From contig CAYVHL010000002.1 of assembly GCA_964451255.1 (NCBI GenBank), positions 248,001 to 312,000 of the forward strand: 64,000 bases of DNA, in the 5' to 3' direction. This document shows, in pieces, positions 11,287-19,509 of this stretch (positions are counted from its first letter, which is position 1; every line of letters starts with the position of its first letter). The DNA comes from JAHBTB01 sp964451255 (GTDB lineage: Bacteria; Armatimonadota; Fimbriimonadia; Fimbriimonadales; Fimbriimonadaceae). A model generated the notes under the pieces. That model saw only the letters and a program-made list of their open reading frames with translations, was not told the DNA's origin and searched no databases. The position numbers were made by a program, and so were the translations under genes.

Positions 11287-11778
11287 TTACCTCACTACTG
11301 GCGGCAGCGCTTGGACACCTGTGACGGTGGCCACCCAGTCACGCGTTATAGTGGCGTCGAAGACGATGGGGGCATGAGCGTATGCGGACGGCGGAAATAC
11401 GTGCATCATCAAATCCGTCGTGATCGTGACGCCCAAGATGCGAGAGAGCGACCGGTCGATGTAACTGTCGGAGACGATGATCACGTCGACCTTCATCTGT
11501 CGGGCTAGTACCTCCGGGCGGTGAACTGAACAGCTTGTGCAGCCCCCCAGCAGGAGTATCCTAATGGGCGAAGATGCTCCATTTGGATATTTCGCCTTAA
11601 GCTCGGGTGCGTGTGAGAGGTCGGCTCTAATTCCCATAAACTCGGAATCGCCCTTGTCGAACCTTTGGACGTGAAAAGTTTGCGGGGCCAAGATCGACAC
11701 AGAAGCCAAGCCAACCCCCAAAGTTGCCGTCGATACCATTGCCACAAGTACAGGTGTGCCTCGGACTGAGGTCAACAT
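11287..11778 (-). CDS. Membrane-anchored thioredoxin-fold-like protein with CTSC motif
   Basis: A 163-residue protein. One N-terminal membrane helix (about 9-31) is followed by a globular part with ILLLGGCTSCSVHRPEVLA: a beta strand, a CxxC pair (CTSC) and a helix, as in thioredoxin-like oxidoreductases. A later strand VDVIIVSDS and a segment ending in DATITRDWVATVTG fit the rest of a minimal thioredoxin fold. It does not carry the WCxxC of TlpA/ResA, and I cannot assign a family. It is the first gene of the cluster that encodes a pseudopilin-like protein and an 8-Cys secreted peptide. A TATCCT box 7 nt before the start suggests leaderless transcription. Confidence 0.55.
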   Translation of the reverse strand: MLTSVRGTPVLVAMVSTATLGVGLASVSILAPQTFHVQRFDKGDSEFMGIRADLSHAPELKAKYPNGASSPIRILLLGGCTSCSVHRPEVLARQMKVDVIIVSDSYIDRSLSRILGVTITTDLMMHVFPPSAYAHAPIVFDATITRDWVATVTGVQALPPVVR

Positions 11779-11785
11779 ATCACAG

Positions 11786-11791
11786 AGGATA
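11786..11791 (-). promoter_or_regulatory. -10-like box before the CxxC gene
   Basis: TATCCT on the minus strand ends 7 nt before the ATG at 11778, with no Shine-Dalgarno between. The rest of the 285-nt gap 11779-12063 holds nothing I can name; it is AT-richer than the flanks. Confidence 0.35.
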
Positions 11792-12063
11792 CACGGAAAC
11801 TGGACATATGGGCCCGAAATCTTGTCCTTGATTCAGAATGGGCTCGTCGTCCGCCGGAGTTGTTCGAGTCCTTGCATGTCCCCATCGGTCATGAGTCTTA
11901 TCTGGTGGGTCAAACCCCATCCGAACCTTCAAGGTTTGATCAAGAGTTGACCGAACCCTGGGTGTCACCGTTTCATTAACGGCGCGCGACCGCATGCGTG
12001 TGAGATAGTTTGTTTAGTTCGACCCAGGCGACACGAACTCAACCCGACCGCATAAGACGTTAT

Positions 12064-12720
12064 CTATTCGGCCACCCACACCAGGGTGAACCCGTCGTAG
12101 CCCTTGCGGCCGACTGTCTGGATCGAGGTCGCCACTAGGTCGTCGCAAGCCGCGATATCCGACATCGCGCTACGCACGCCGTCGACGTCGGGCTCGCCGG
12201 TCTCCGGGTCGGCTACATTGCCGCCCCTGACGACGTTGTCGATGACGATCACCCCTCCCGGCCTCGTGAGTTTGCGCGCCCACTCGAGGTACCCGGGGAT
12301 GTTGCGCTTGTCCGCGTCGATGAAGACAAGGTCGAAGGGGCCCTTGACGTGGGGGAGGCTGTCGAGGGCGGCGCCGACCACGATGCTCACCTTGTCGCCA
12401 AGCCCGGCGGCCCGTAGGTTTCCACGTGCGACTTCAGCGTGCTTGGGATCGAATTCCAGCGAGACCAACTCGCCGTCTGTCGGCATAGCCGAGGCGAGCC
12501 ACGCGGAACTGTAACCGCCAAGGGTGCCAATCTCCAGTATCCGCTTGGCGTCGACCAACTTGGCCAAGATGTGCAACAGCTTGCCTAAGCATGGCGAGAC
12601 GGCGATCGGTGGCAGTCCGGCGGCGTCGGTCGCCTGGGTGATCCGTGCGAACTCTGGGCCCGCCTTGACCACCGTCGATTCAAAAAACCCGTCCATCGCG
12701 TTCCAAGTCTCGTTGTCCAT
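12064..12720 (-). CDS. SAM-dependent O-methyltransferase (catechol/caffeoyl-CoA type)
   Basis: A 218-residue class I methyltransferase. The SAM-binding motif ILEIGTLGGYSSAWLA is near residue 60, the acidic end of strand 2 is in LVSLEFD, and the metal/catechol-binding FIDADK motif is present, followed by VIVIDNVV. This is the layout of family 3 O-methyltransferases (COMT, CCoAOMT, MdmC-like), which methylate a phenolic hydroxyl with a divalent metal. The natural substrate is unknown. I chose ATG 12720, which has AGAGG upstream; a GTG at 12747 is a weaker alternative. It is divergent from the pentose-phosphate genes. Confidence 0.9.
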   Translation of the reverse strand: MDNETWNAMDGFFESTVVKAGPEFARITQATDAAGLPPIAVSPCLGKLLHILAKLVDAKRILEIGTLGGYSSAWLASAMPTDGELVSLEFDPKHAEVARGNLRAAGLGDKVSIVVGAALDSLPHVKGPFDLVFIDADKRNIPGYLEWARKLTRPGGVIVIDNVVRGGNVADPETGEPDVDGVRSAMSDIAACDDLVATSIQTVGRKGYDGFTLVWVAE

Positions 12721-12883
12721 ATGCCTCTGTTTTTGCGAGGTCTCCACCTCAGCCCGCTGACAATTGTAGCCGTGTCACGGGCCGTCCACACGAAAACCAG
12801 AAATGCGCCTGCGCGGCACATAGCCTTGGCTAAAGGACTTGGTCGACCTCGCGCACGCTTCGCCAACGTGCGACAATGAAGGC

Positions 12884-13795
12884 ATGGCGGAACTTGCGGT
12901 CGGGCTGGTCGGACTGGGGAAGATGGGGGCGAACATGGCCCGAAGGTGGGCCCGCGGAGGTGTCCGCGTCGTCGCCGGCGACCCATCGGACGAGGCTCGC
13001 GCCTCGGTGGCCGAGATCGCCGAGGTCCACGCCTCTCTCAGCGAGATGGTAGAGGCGATGTCGGCCCCGCGTGTGCTGTGGTCGATGGTGCCGGCAGGGG
13101 CCCCTACCCAGGCCGTGCTGGATCATTTGGCAGAACTCGCCACCCCGGGAGACGTCTTTGTAGACGGCGGGAACAGCGACTTCCGCGACACCCAGAAGCG
13201 CGCTTGGGTCTTGGGCGAGAAGGGGTTCGCCTTGGTGGACGTCGGGGTCAGCGGAGGCGTCTGGGGCCTCGAAGAGGGCTATTGCATGATGGCGGGCGGC
13301 ACCGACGAGGCTTTTGCCCATGTGGAACCGCTCGTGAAGATTCTCGCTCCGACGCCAGACACTGGTTGGGGACATGTCGGCCCTTCTGGTTCGGGCCACT
13401 TTGTGAAGATGGTCCACAACGGCGTCGAGTACGGCATGATGCAAGCGTTCGGCGAGGGGTTCTCCCTGATGCACGCGCGAGAAGACATGCATCTGGACCT
13501 CGCCCAAATATCGGAGATCTGGAGGGTGGGTAGCGTCGTCCGTTGCTGGTTGCTCGACCTTACGGCACAGGTTCTGCACGAAGACCAGAAGCTTGATGAC
13601 GTCGCGCCATACGTCGCCGACTCCGGAGAAGGCAAGTGGACAGTGAGGGAGGCTCTGGAGATGGGCGTCCCCGCACCCGTGACCGCCGCCGCCCTCATGG
13701 CCCGGCAGCAATCACAAGGGCACGCCGATTACAGCAACAAGTTGCTTGCCAAGATGCGCCACGCCTTCGGCGGTCACGTCGTGAAACCCGAGTGA
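12884..13795 (+). CDS. gnd: 6-Phosphogluconate dehydrogenase, decarboxylating (short type)
   Basis: A 303-residue enzyme that converts 6-phosphogluconate to ribulose 5-phosphate and CO2. The Rossmann motif GLVGLGKMGANMARR begins at residue 7. GGNSDFRD (95-102), GVSGGVWG (121-128) and the catalytic GHFVKMVHNG (Lys about 175) are in place. The short length and the acidic residue after beta-2 (AGDPSD, Asp about 33) point to the NAD-preferring class found in Bacillus YqeC-like and heterotrophic bacteria, not the 470-residue NADP type. GACAAT at 12872-12877 may be the -10. Its stop overlaps the gluconokinase GTG by 4 nt. Confidence 0.95.
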   Translation: MAELAVGLVGLGKMGANMARRWARGGVRVVAGDPSDEARASVAEIAEVHASLSEMVEAMSAPRVLWSMVPAGAPTQAVLDHLAELATPGDVFVDGGNSDFRDTQKRAWVLGEKGFALVDVGVSGGVWGLEEGYCMMAGGTDEAFAHVEPLVKILAPTPDTGWGHVGPSGSGHFVKMVHNGVEYGMMQAFGEGFSLMHAREDMHLDLAQISEIWRVGSVVRCWLLDLTAQVLHEDQKLDDVAPYVADSGEGKWTVREALEMGVPAPVTAAALMARQQSQGHADYSNKLLAKMRHAFGGHVVKPE

Positions 13796-14268
13796 GGATC
13801 GTCGTCTGCGGCGTCTCGGGGTCAGGGAAGTCGGTCGTCGGCAAATGCGTCGCGGCGTCCTTGGGTTGTCCGTTTCTTGATGCCGACGACTTTCATTCAG
13901 AGGCCAACAAGGCCAAAATGCACGCCCACATCCCGTTGACCGACGAGGACCGCTGGCCTTGGCTCGACGCGATGAACGCGGCCCTGAGGGACAAACCGGA
14001 CGTCGTCTTAGCTTGTTCGGCGCTCAAACGGGTGTACCGAGACCGGCTTGAAGCAGGCTTGGACGACTTCCACTGGGTCGGTCTGGTCGGCGACCGCGAC
14101 TTGCTCTACCGGCGCATGGAGAACCGCAAAGGCCACTTCATGCCGCCAGAGCTCTTGGACTCGCAGCTGGCCACCTGGGAGCCTCTGGAACGAGGCCAGA
14201 CCTTCGACGTCGCAGGATCGGTCGATGAGATCTGCACCAAAATTGTGTCTGAGATCAAGCAAGGCTAG
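13792..14268 (+). CDS. Gluconokinase (GntK type)
   Basis: A 158-residue P-loop kinase that phosphorylates D-gluconate to 6-phosphogluconate, the substrate of the preceding gene product. The Walker A GVSGSGKSVVGK is at 7-18, followed by DADDFHSEANKAKM and PLTDEDRWPWL, both diagnostic of the GntK family, then ACSALKRVYRDRL and RKGHFMPPELLDSQ. Length is normal. GTG 13792 is chosen since homology starts there and it overlaps the gnd stop as GTGA. Together the two genes form a gluconate-to-pentose-phosphate route; no gluconate permease is adjacent. Confidence 0.95.
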   Translation: MRIVVCGVSGSGKSVVGKCVAASLGCPFLDADDFHSEANKAKMHAHIPLTDEDRWPWLDAMNAALRDKPDVVLACSALKRVYRDRLEAGLDDFHWVGLVGDRDLLYRRMENRKGHFMPPELLDSQLATWEPLERGQTFDVAGSVDEICTKIVSEIKQG

Positions 14269-14325
14269 ATGAAGTGCGGCAGCGACTGAAACAACCATCT
14301 CGCGCTTGTTGTTGATGGATCAAAG

Positions 14326-14766
14326 ATGAGACCGAAGGCGCTACTTTGGCCCACCCTATGGATCATTGTGATCTTCGTCACGAGTAGCACAGTGGTCCAC
14401 AGCCGCGAATTTGTAAAGACTATCGCGAGGTCGGTGCCGACAGTGACGGAAGCGAGTTTTGGGGCCTTTTGGGGTACGTCTTGGTTTCTGTTTGTAAAGG
14501 GTTACCACGTCCTCGAATATTTCGTGCTCTTCCTACTATTTAACAAAGCGTTCATGGGTTCAACATCGACCAAACTCGAAAACAGGCTAGTCGCAGCTCT
14601 CTTGACAATTGTCTTTGCCGCGCTCGATGAGTTTCACCAGACATTCGTGCCCGGCCGCGGAGGGCTTGTGAGCGACGTGCTCATCGATGCCCTTGGCATA
14701 CCCTTGGCACTGATCGCAATAGAGGTCGCAGATCGCCGCTTGGCGACTCGGTCGTCAGGTAGCTAA
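14326..14766 (+). CDS. VanZ-like membrane protein
   Basis: A 146-residue integral membrane protein with about four helices. It has the VanZ-family signatures KGYHVLEYFVLFLL in helix 2 and LDEFHQTFVPGRGGLVSDVLIDALG near the C-terminus. VanZ-like proteins are widespread; VanZ of Enterococcus raises teicoplanin resistance, but the molecular role of most members is unknown. There is no van cluster here. Base composition is more AT-rich than the genes on either side. It converges on the MFS gene with a 4-nt overlap. Confidence 0.85.
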   Translation: MRPKALLWPTLWIIVIFVTSSTVVHSREFVKTIARSVPTVTEASFGAFWGTSWFLFVKGYHVLEYFVLFLLFNKAFMGSTSTKLENRLVAALLTIVFAALDEFHQTFVPGRGGLVSDVLIDALGIPLALIAIEVADRRLATRSSGS

Positions 14767-15971
14767 GCTTTCTGAAACGCCGGGTCGCGACGACAGAGGA
14801 ACCAAAGCGCGAGGTCATAGACGATCTTGACGCTCCCGCCAAAGACGAGTGTCAGGCCAAGGGCAGGGTTGGCCATCAGCGGCCCCAGCAATAGGGGCGA
14901 GGCGGTCACGCCCACCGACCGTGCAACCGCCGTGACTCCACCCGCGGCAGACCGTTGGTCGGGTTCGACCGTAGCCATCACATAGGCTTGTCGGGTCGGC
15001 ACGTCCATCTGACTGATGCAGAACCTCGCAAGGAGCGCCGCCATGGCAAGTTGAAGGTTGGGCATCAACGCCACCAAGACGAGCAGGACGTTGGAAGGCA
15101 GGTGGGTGAACACCATCGTGTTGAGGAGTCCGAACCGTTTGGAGATCTTTGCCGCGGCAAGGGCTGAGGCACCTGCGAAGATGTTTCCGAAGAAGAGGAG
15201 CGTCCCTAACTGCATCTCGTTCGCTCCCCAACGGACGTGAAACCAATCGGCAAGGAGGCTTTGCATGACAAACCCTCCACCAAAGGCGTCGATGCTGAAC
15301 AACCCTGCCAGCAGTAGCACCTTGTTGCGGTTGTCTCCAAGGCCGAGCCACGGGTTCTTTCCGGTCGTCTTCGGAACATGGGACTCGACCCCTTGACCCA
15401 AGAAGAGATAGAAGGCGACAAGCAGGAGCGCGACCACGCCGTGGACGAGGACGATCGCCCGATAGCTGTCGATGGCGTTGACACCGAGCCCTTGCAACCA
15501 ATGCGATCCCCAACCACCAAAAAGGGTGCCGATGGCGGTCGCCGCATAGCCAGCGACGTTGTACCAAGCGAACAAGCCGACAGTCCGAGCTCCTTCGCTC
15601 GTACCTTCTGCCAAAGCCGCCTGCTCGACCGGCAAGAACGGGCCGATCTCGTTCCCGCTCGGACTGAGGACGCCGAGCGTCGCTGCTATGGCGAGCGGCC
15701 AGAATCCGTTGGCGACGGCAAAGACGACCGAAGACGCGGCCATAAGCAAGGCGCCAACGATCAGCGTCCGTTTGCGCCCCCATCGGTCGGCATGGGTGGT
15801 GAGGAACAGGGAGACGACGGTGTCTCCGGCAAGCGTGCACGCGAAGAGGACGCCGATTGTGGCTTGTCCCATCCCGAGACTGCCCAGATACAGGGCCAAG
15901 ACGACAGCCATCGAGCCATACGCGAACAGCCGCAAGCATCTGGCGACGAAGAGGACTGTCCTGTCGGACAT
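14763..15971 (-). CDS. MFS transporter
   Basis: A 402-residue major facilitator with 12 predicted helices. The inter-helix 2-3 motif A is clear (HADRWGRKRTLIVG). It contains VLSPSGNEIGPFLPVEQAAL in the helix 4-5 region and DVPTRQAYVMATVEPDQRSAAGG near helix 10, features shared by a group of uncharacterised bacterial and archaeal MFS proteins. The substrate cannot be predicted. I chose ATG 15971 (MSDRTVLFVARC); a longer frame reaches 16010 but would approach the tRNA promoter. Confidence 0.85.
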   Translation of the reverse strand: MSDRTVLFVARCLRLFAYGSMAVVLALYLGSLGMGQATIGVLFACTLAGDTVVSLFLTTHADRWGRKRTLIVGALLMAASSVVFAVANGFWPLAIAATLGVLSPSGNEIGPFLPVEQAALAEGTSEGARTVGLFAWYNVAGYAATAIGTLFGGWGSHWLQGLGVNAIDSYRAIVLVHGVVALLLVAFYLFLGQGVESHVPKTTGKNPWLGLGDNRNKVLLLAGLFSIDAFGGGFVMQSLLADWFHVRWGANEMQLGTLLFFGNIFAGASALAAAKISKRFGLLNTMVFTHLPSNVLLVLVALMPNLQLAMAALLARFCISQMDVPTRQAYVMATVEPDQRSAAGGVTAVARSVGVTASPLLLGPLMANPALGLTLVFGGSVKIVYDLALWFLCRRDPAFQKA

Positions 15972-16039
15972 GGCTAGTCCGATCTTGGCACAGTTATGCC
16001 AGCGACCCATCCGAAGTGCAGAACTGCATCGAGACTGGC

Positions 16040-16045
16040 TATAAT
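16040..16045 (+). promoter_or_regulatory. tRNA-Gln promoter -10
   Basis: A perfect TATAAT ends 11 nt before the first base of the tRNA. No convincing -35 is seen at 17 nt upstream. Confidence 0.6.
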
Positions 16046-16056
16046 TCCTGATGAGT

Positions 16057-16130
16057 TGCCCGCTCGTCTAAAGGCAGGACGACAGGTTCTGGCCCTGTTA
16101 ATCGTGGTTCGAATCCATGGCGGGCAGCCA
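16057..16130 (+). tRNA. tRNA-Gln(CTG)
   Basis: A complete cloverleaf of 74 nt. The acceptor stem TGCCCGC (16057-16063) pairs with GCGGGCA (16120-16126), G16127 is the discriminator and CCA is encoded at 16128-16130. The anticodon arm ACAGG-TTCTGGC-CCTGT gives anticodon CTG, reading CAG. The T arm contains GGTTCGAATCC. No second tRNA is adjacent. In a GatCAB organism this tRNA may be charged by misacylation with Glu and amidation; a gatB is 29.5 kb away in this window. Confidence 0.95.
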
Positions 16131-16212
16131 TTTTCTATTTCTTCGATTTTGGCGTGAGTACGCCCTAGGCAACCCTCGTTCGGCGGCAACGTGAGGCCGC
16201 GCCACGGTCTGA

Positions 16213-16218
16213 CATAAT
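16213..16218 (+). promoter_or_regulatory. Sialic-operon promoter (extended -10)
   Basis: CATAAT preceded by TGA (TGn extended -10). It ends 9 nt before the ATG of a nine-codon leader ORF, the same spacing as at ftsY and gatB. Confidence 0.45.
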
Positions 16219-16227
16219 GGGCCGGTC

Positions 16228-16257
16228 ATGGATAGTGCCAGGGTCGAGCCCGTATGA
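16228..16257 (+). CDS. Nine-codon leader ORF coupled to MFS start
   Basis: ATG 16228 opens a frame encoding MDSARVEPV whose TGA (16255-16257) overlaps the MFS ATG (16254-16256) as ATGA. The MFS start has no Shine-Dalgarno of its own. Translation of this leader from a leaderless mRNA would deliver ribosomes to the MFS start. It may be chance; no peptide evidence is available. Confidence 0.3.
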   Translation: MDSARVEPV

Positions 16258-17495
16258 GCCGGTCCGCCCTAAGGACCGCATGGTTGGTCGTGTTGTTGGT
16301 GGCGCCGGTGGCGTTGCTGAACTACCTGGACCGGCAAATGCTGGCCTCGATGAAGTTCTCGGTGATGGGGGACATCCGGGACATCGGGTCGGACACGAAC
16401 TGGGGGGTCATGCTCGCCCAGTTCAAATGGGTCTACGCCATCTTCAGCCCCATCGGGGGCTACCTGGCCGATCGCTTCAGCCGCCGGTGGATCGTGTGCG
16501 GCAGCCTGTTTGTCTGGTCGGCGATAACCTGGTGGACGGGCCACGCCGACTCCTACCACACCCTGCTGTGGACACGGACGGCGATGGGGGTCAGCGAAGC
16601 ACTCTACATCCCGGCCGCCCTAGCCCTGATCGTGGACTACCACACTGGCGCGACCAAATCGCGGGCGGTGGGCATCCATATGGCCGCGATCTACCTCGGC
16701 GTCATCCTGGGCGGCTTCTCCGGATACGTGGCGGACGCCCCGAACCTGGGCTGGCGCTTCGCATTCAATGTAACGGGCGCCTTGGGCGTCATTTATTCGA
16801 TCCCTTTGCTCTATTTCCTCAAGGACGCGCCGCGCAACGCCGCAGATGGTGAGGGGCAACCAAAGCCCGGCCCCTTGGAGTCCATCCAGACCCTGGTCAC
16901 GAACCCGTCGTTTCTCTTGTTGGGCGTGTACTTCACGCTGGTGGCGATGCCTGGCTGGCTCATGAAGGACTGGATGCCGAGCATGCTCAAAGACCAGTTC
17001 AACATCAGCCAGGGTATGGCGGGCGTCTCGGCCTCTCTGTACGTGAACGTCGCCGGGTTCGCCGGTCTGTTCTTGGGCGGGATGCTGTCCGACAGGTGGG
17101 TGAAGCGGAACCTGAGGGGGCGGACGTTGATCAGCGCGATCGGAATGACCTTGCTCATCCCCGCTTTGTTCGGGCTCGGGCACTCTCCAAGCCTGGGCGT
17201 GGCGATCCTGTTTCTCTCCCTCTTTGGGCTTGGCTTCGGCCTGTTTGACTGCAACAACATGCCGATCTTGGCCCAGCTTGTGCGACCGGAGTTGCGGGCC
17301 ACAGGTTATGGGGTCATGAACTTCCTCAGCGTGAGCCTAGGCGGGTTCGCCGACATCGCCGTGGGCAAGCTCAAGGACGGTGGGGCCAGCTTCGAGACGA
17401 TCTTGGGGATCGGCGCGGTCTTGGTGGCCGTCAACGTGGCCCTTGTCCTCATGGTTCGGCCAAGACGAGACCTCACACCGGAGCTCGCGGCATGA
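16254..17495 (+). CDS. MFS transporter, likely for sialic acid
   Basis: A 413-residue, 12-helix major facilitator of the anion:cation symporter-like group. The helix 2-3 loop motif GGYLADRFSRRW is present, helix 1 carries NYLDRQML (a hallmark of the ExuT/NanT-like subgroup), and a conserved SEALYIPAALALIVDYH lies in helix 4-5. Its stop overlaps the start of the lyase gene (ATGA), and the third gene is a NanM-like protein. The same trio of MFS, lyase and mutarotase occurs in sialic acid operons of Bacteroidota, so N-acetylneuraminate or a related nonulosonate is the likely substrate. That is inference from context. Confidence 0.8.
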   Translation: MSRSALRTAWLVVLLVAPVALLNYLDRQMLASMKFSVMGDIRDIGSDTNWGVMLAQFKWVYAIFSPIGGYLADRFSRRWIVCGSLFVWSAITWWTGHADSYHTLLWTRTAMGVSEALYIPAALALIVDYHTGATKSRAVGIHMAAIYLGVILGGFSGYVADAPNLGWRFAFNVTGALGVIYSIPLLYFLKDAPRNAADGEGQPKPGPLESIQTLVTNPSFLLLGVYFTLVAMPGWLMKDWMPSMLKDQFNISQGMAGVSASLYVNVAGFAGLFLGGMLSDRWVKRNLRGRTLISAIGMTLLIPALFGLGHSPSLGVAILFLSLFGLGFGLFDCNNMPILAQLVRPELRATGYGVMNFLSVSLGGFADIAVGKLKDGGASFETILGIGAVLVAVNVALVLMVRPRRDLTPELAA

Positions 17496-18397
17496 GCTTT
17501 GCGTTGCACGGACTGGTGGCGGCGGTGCATACGCCGTTCGACTCTACCGGAGAGTTGCACCTAGAATCGGTGGAATCCCAAGCCGCGCACCTTGCAGCCA
17601 AGGGCGTGACGACCGCCTTCATCGCTGGGAGCACGGGCGAGAGCCACTCCTTGAGCCTGGCGGAACGCAGGGCCTTGGCTGAGCGATGGGCGGAGGTCGC
17701 GCCGAGGCACGGCGTCCGGGTCGTGGTGCATGTGGGCTCGAACTGTCTGCGCGACGCCCGCGACCTGGCCAGCCACGCCCAGTCGGTCGGTGCGGCGGCG
17801 ATTTCTGCTTTGGCACCAATGTATTTCAAGCCCAAGTCGTTGGACGTCCTGGTCGAGTGTTGTGCCCAAGTCGCAGGCGGCGCGCCAGACCTTCCGTTCT
17901 ACTTCTATGACATTCCCGCCCTTACCGGGGTGGCGTTCTCCATGCCCGAGTTCCTCGTCAAGGCGGGCCAGCGGATCCCCAACCTGGCCGGGATCAAGTT
18001 CACCAACCCGGATTTGATGGCGTACCAGACCTGCCTCAGGTCAGGCTTTGACGTGCCCTGGGGGGTGGACGAGCACATGCTCGGTGCCCTGGCCCTGGGG
18101 GCGAAAGGAGCCGTCGGCAGCAGTTTCAACTTCGCCGCCCCGGTCTATCAACGGTTGATCGCCGCTTTTGATTCTGCTGACTTGGAGACCGCCAGGAAGG
18201 AGCAATATCGCTCGGTGCAGTTGATCGAAGTCTTGGCGTCGTACGGCTACATGGGTGCGGCCAAGGCGACGATGGGCTTTCTCGGCGTCGACGTCGGGAA
18301 TCCCCGGTTGCCCAACACCTCCCTGACCGGAGAGGCCAGGGCCGAGCTTCGTAGTAGGCTCGAAGGCATGGGGTTCTTCGATTGGGGTGTGGCGTGA
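17492..18397 (+). CDS. nanA: N-acetylneuraminate lyase / DapA-family aldolase
   Basis: A 301-residue class I aldolase barrel. The carboxylate-binding GSTGES is at 46-51, the catalytic Tyr is in FYFYDIPALTG (Tyr about 139), and the Schiff-base Lys is in GIKFTNPDL (Lys about 169). DIPALTG and KFT fit N-acetylneuraminate lyase better than dihydrodipicolinate synthase, whose motif is YNVPxRT. The lyase splits sialic acid to ManNAc and pyruvate. It is coupled to the upstream transporter (ATGA) and the downstream kelch gene (GTGA). Another 2-keto-3-deoxy acid remains possible as substrate. No nanE or nanK is adjacent. Confidence 0.8.
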   Translation: MSFALHGLVAAVHTPFDSTGELHLESVESQAAHLAAKGVTTAFIAGSTGESHSLSLAERRALAERWAEVAPRHGVRVVVHVGSNCLRDARDLASHAQSVGAAAISALAPMYFKPKSLDVLVECCAQVAGGAPDLPFYFYDIPALTGVAFSMPEFLVKAGQRIPNLAGIKFTNPDLMAYQTCLRSGFDVPWGVDEHMLGALALGAKGAVGSSFNFAAPVYQRLIAAFDSADLETARKEQYRSVQLIEVLASYGYMGAAKATMGFLGVDVGNPRLPNTSLTGEARAELRSRLEGMGFFDWGVA

Positions 18398-19413
18398 TCG
18401 CCGCGTTGGCTCTCGCCTGGGTCGTCACAATCCCATCTGGAGGCAATCAGATGGAGTGGTCGAAGTTGCCCGACGTGCCCGACGCCGAGGGCTTCGCGGG
18501 AATGTTCGCGGGGGTCAGCCACGGGAGCCTGCTGGTCGCGGGAGGGGCAAACTTTCCGGACAAGAAGCCGTGGGAGGGCGGCAAGAAAGTCTGGTACGAC
18601 ACGGTCTATGCCTTGGACGGCCCTTCGGGCACTTGGAATGTCGTCGGCAAACTCCCCCGCAGGCTTGGTTACGGCGTGTCCGTGACCTACCACGAGCGCA
18701 TGGTCTGTGTCGGGGGGTCGGACTCCGGCAAGCAGTATGCCGACACCCTCGCCGTCGAACTGGTCAAGGGGAGGGTCCGGACCACCAACCTCCCGCCCTT
18801 GCCGATGACGTTGGCAAACGGGTGCGGAGCGCTGGTCGGGGGCACATTGTTTGTGGCGGGTGGCCAAGCCCGGCCCGACTCCACCACCGCATCGGCCCGC
18901 GTCTTCGCCCTCGACCTCGACGCCAAGGATCCCGTCTGGCACGAGATGCCGCCCCTCCCCGGCCCCGGGCGGATCCTCGCCACCGCGGCCGCATGCGGGG
19001 GCAAGTTCTTTGTGGTGGGTGGGGCGTCGTTGCATCCCGGCGCGAAGGGTGGGGCAGAGAGAACGTACTTACAGGACGGGTACGGGTTCGACGGTCACCG
19101 GTGGACGCGGATCGCCGACCTGCCCGCACCGTCCGTTGCCGCCCCGTCTCCGGCCCCGGTCACCGGGAACGGCTTCTTGCTGCTGGGTGGCGACGACGGC
19201 TCCCAGGTCGGCAAGCCCCAACAAGACCACCCCGGCTTTCCGAGTGGAATCTGGCTCTATGACGTCGCGAAAGACGCCTGGGTGCCGGCCGGCCAGAGTC
19301 CCGCGCCAAGGGTCACCCTTCCGTCTGTCCCGTGGGCAGGTGGTTGGGCGCTTCCAAACGGCGAACGCCACCCCGGTGTCCGCTCTCCCGAGGTTTGGCT
19401 TTTGAAACCCTAG
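18394..19413 (+). CDS. NanM-like kelch-repeat mutarotase, secreted
   Basis: A 339-residue kelch beta-propeller with a signal peptide (residues 1 to about 20, MIAALALAWVVTIPSGGNQ). The repeats carry paired glycines (LVAGGANFP, CVGGSDSG, FVAGGQA, FVVGGASL, LLLGGDDG), and LLVAGGANFPDKKPWEGGKKVWYD-type sequence near residue 45 is characteristic of cyclically permuted mutarotases of the N-acetylneuraminate epimerase family. These interconvert sialic acid anomers outside the cytoplasm to speed uptake. GTG 18394 overlaps the lyase stop (GTGA). The operon context agrees with a sialic acid role. Confidence 0.8.
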   Translation: MIAALALAWVVTIPSGGNQMEWSKLPDVPDAEGFAGMFAGVSHGSLLVAGGANFPDKKPWEGGKKVWYDTVYALDGPSGTWNVVGKLPRRLGYGVSVTYHERMVCVGGSDSGKQYADTLAVELVKGRVRTTNLPPLPMTLANGCGALVGGTLFVAGGQARPDSTTASARVFALDLDAKDPVWHEMPPLPGPGRILATAAACGGKFFVVGGASLHPGAKGGAERTYLQDGYGFDGHRWTRIADLPAPSVAAPSPAPVTGNGFLLLGGDDGSQVGKPQQDHPGFPSGIWLYDVAKDAWVPAGQSPAPRVTLPSVPWAGGWALPNGERHPGVRSPEVWLLKP

Positions 19414-19509
19414 TCTGGCCTTCAATTGTTCAGCGTTGAAAAGGATCAATTTCATGAAGTGTCAGCGTAGCCTTGACACGGCGGCCTGGGGCACCGTCAC
19501 AATCGGAGG

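Noticed and set aside
14326..14766. VanZ-like gene as evidence for a glycopeptide-resistance cluster
   Set aside because: VanZ homologues are common in bacteria, and no VanA/B ligase or VanH/X gene is in the window.
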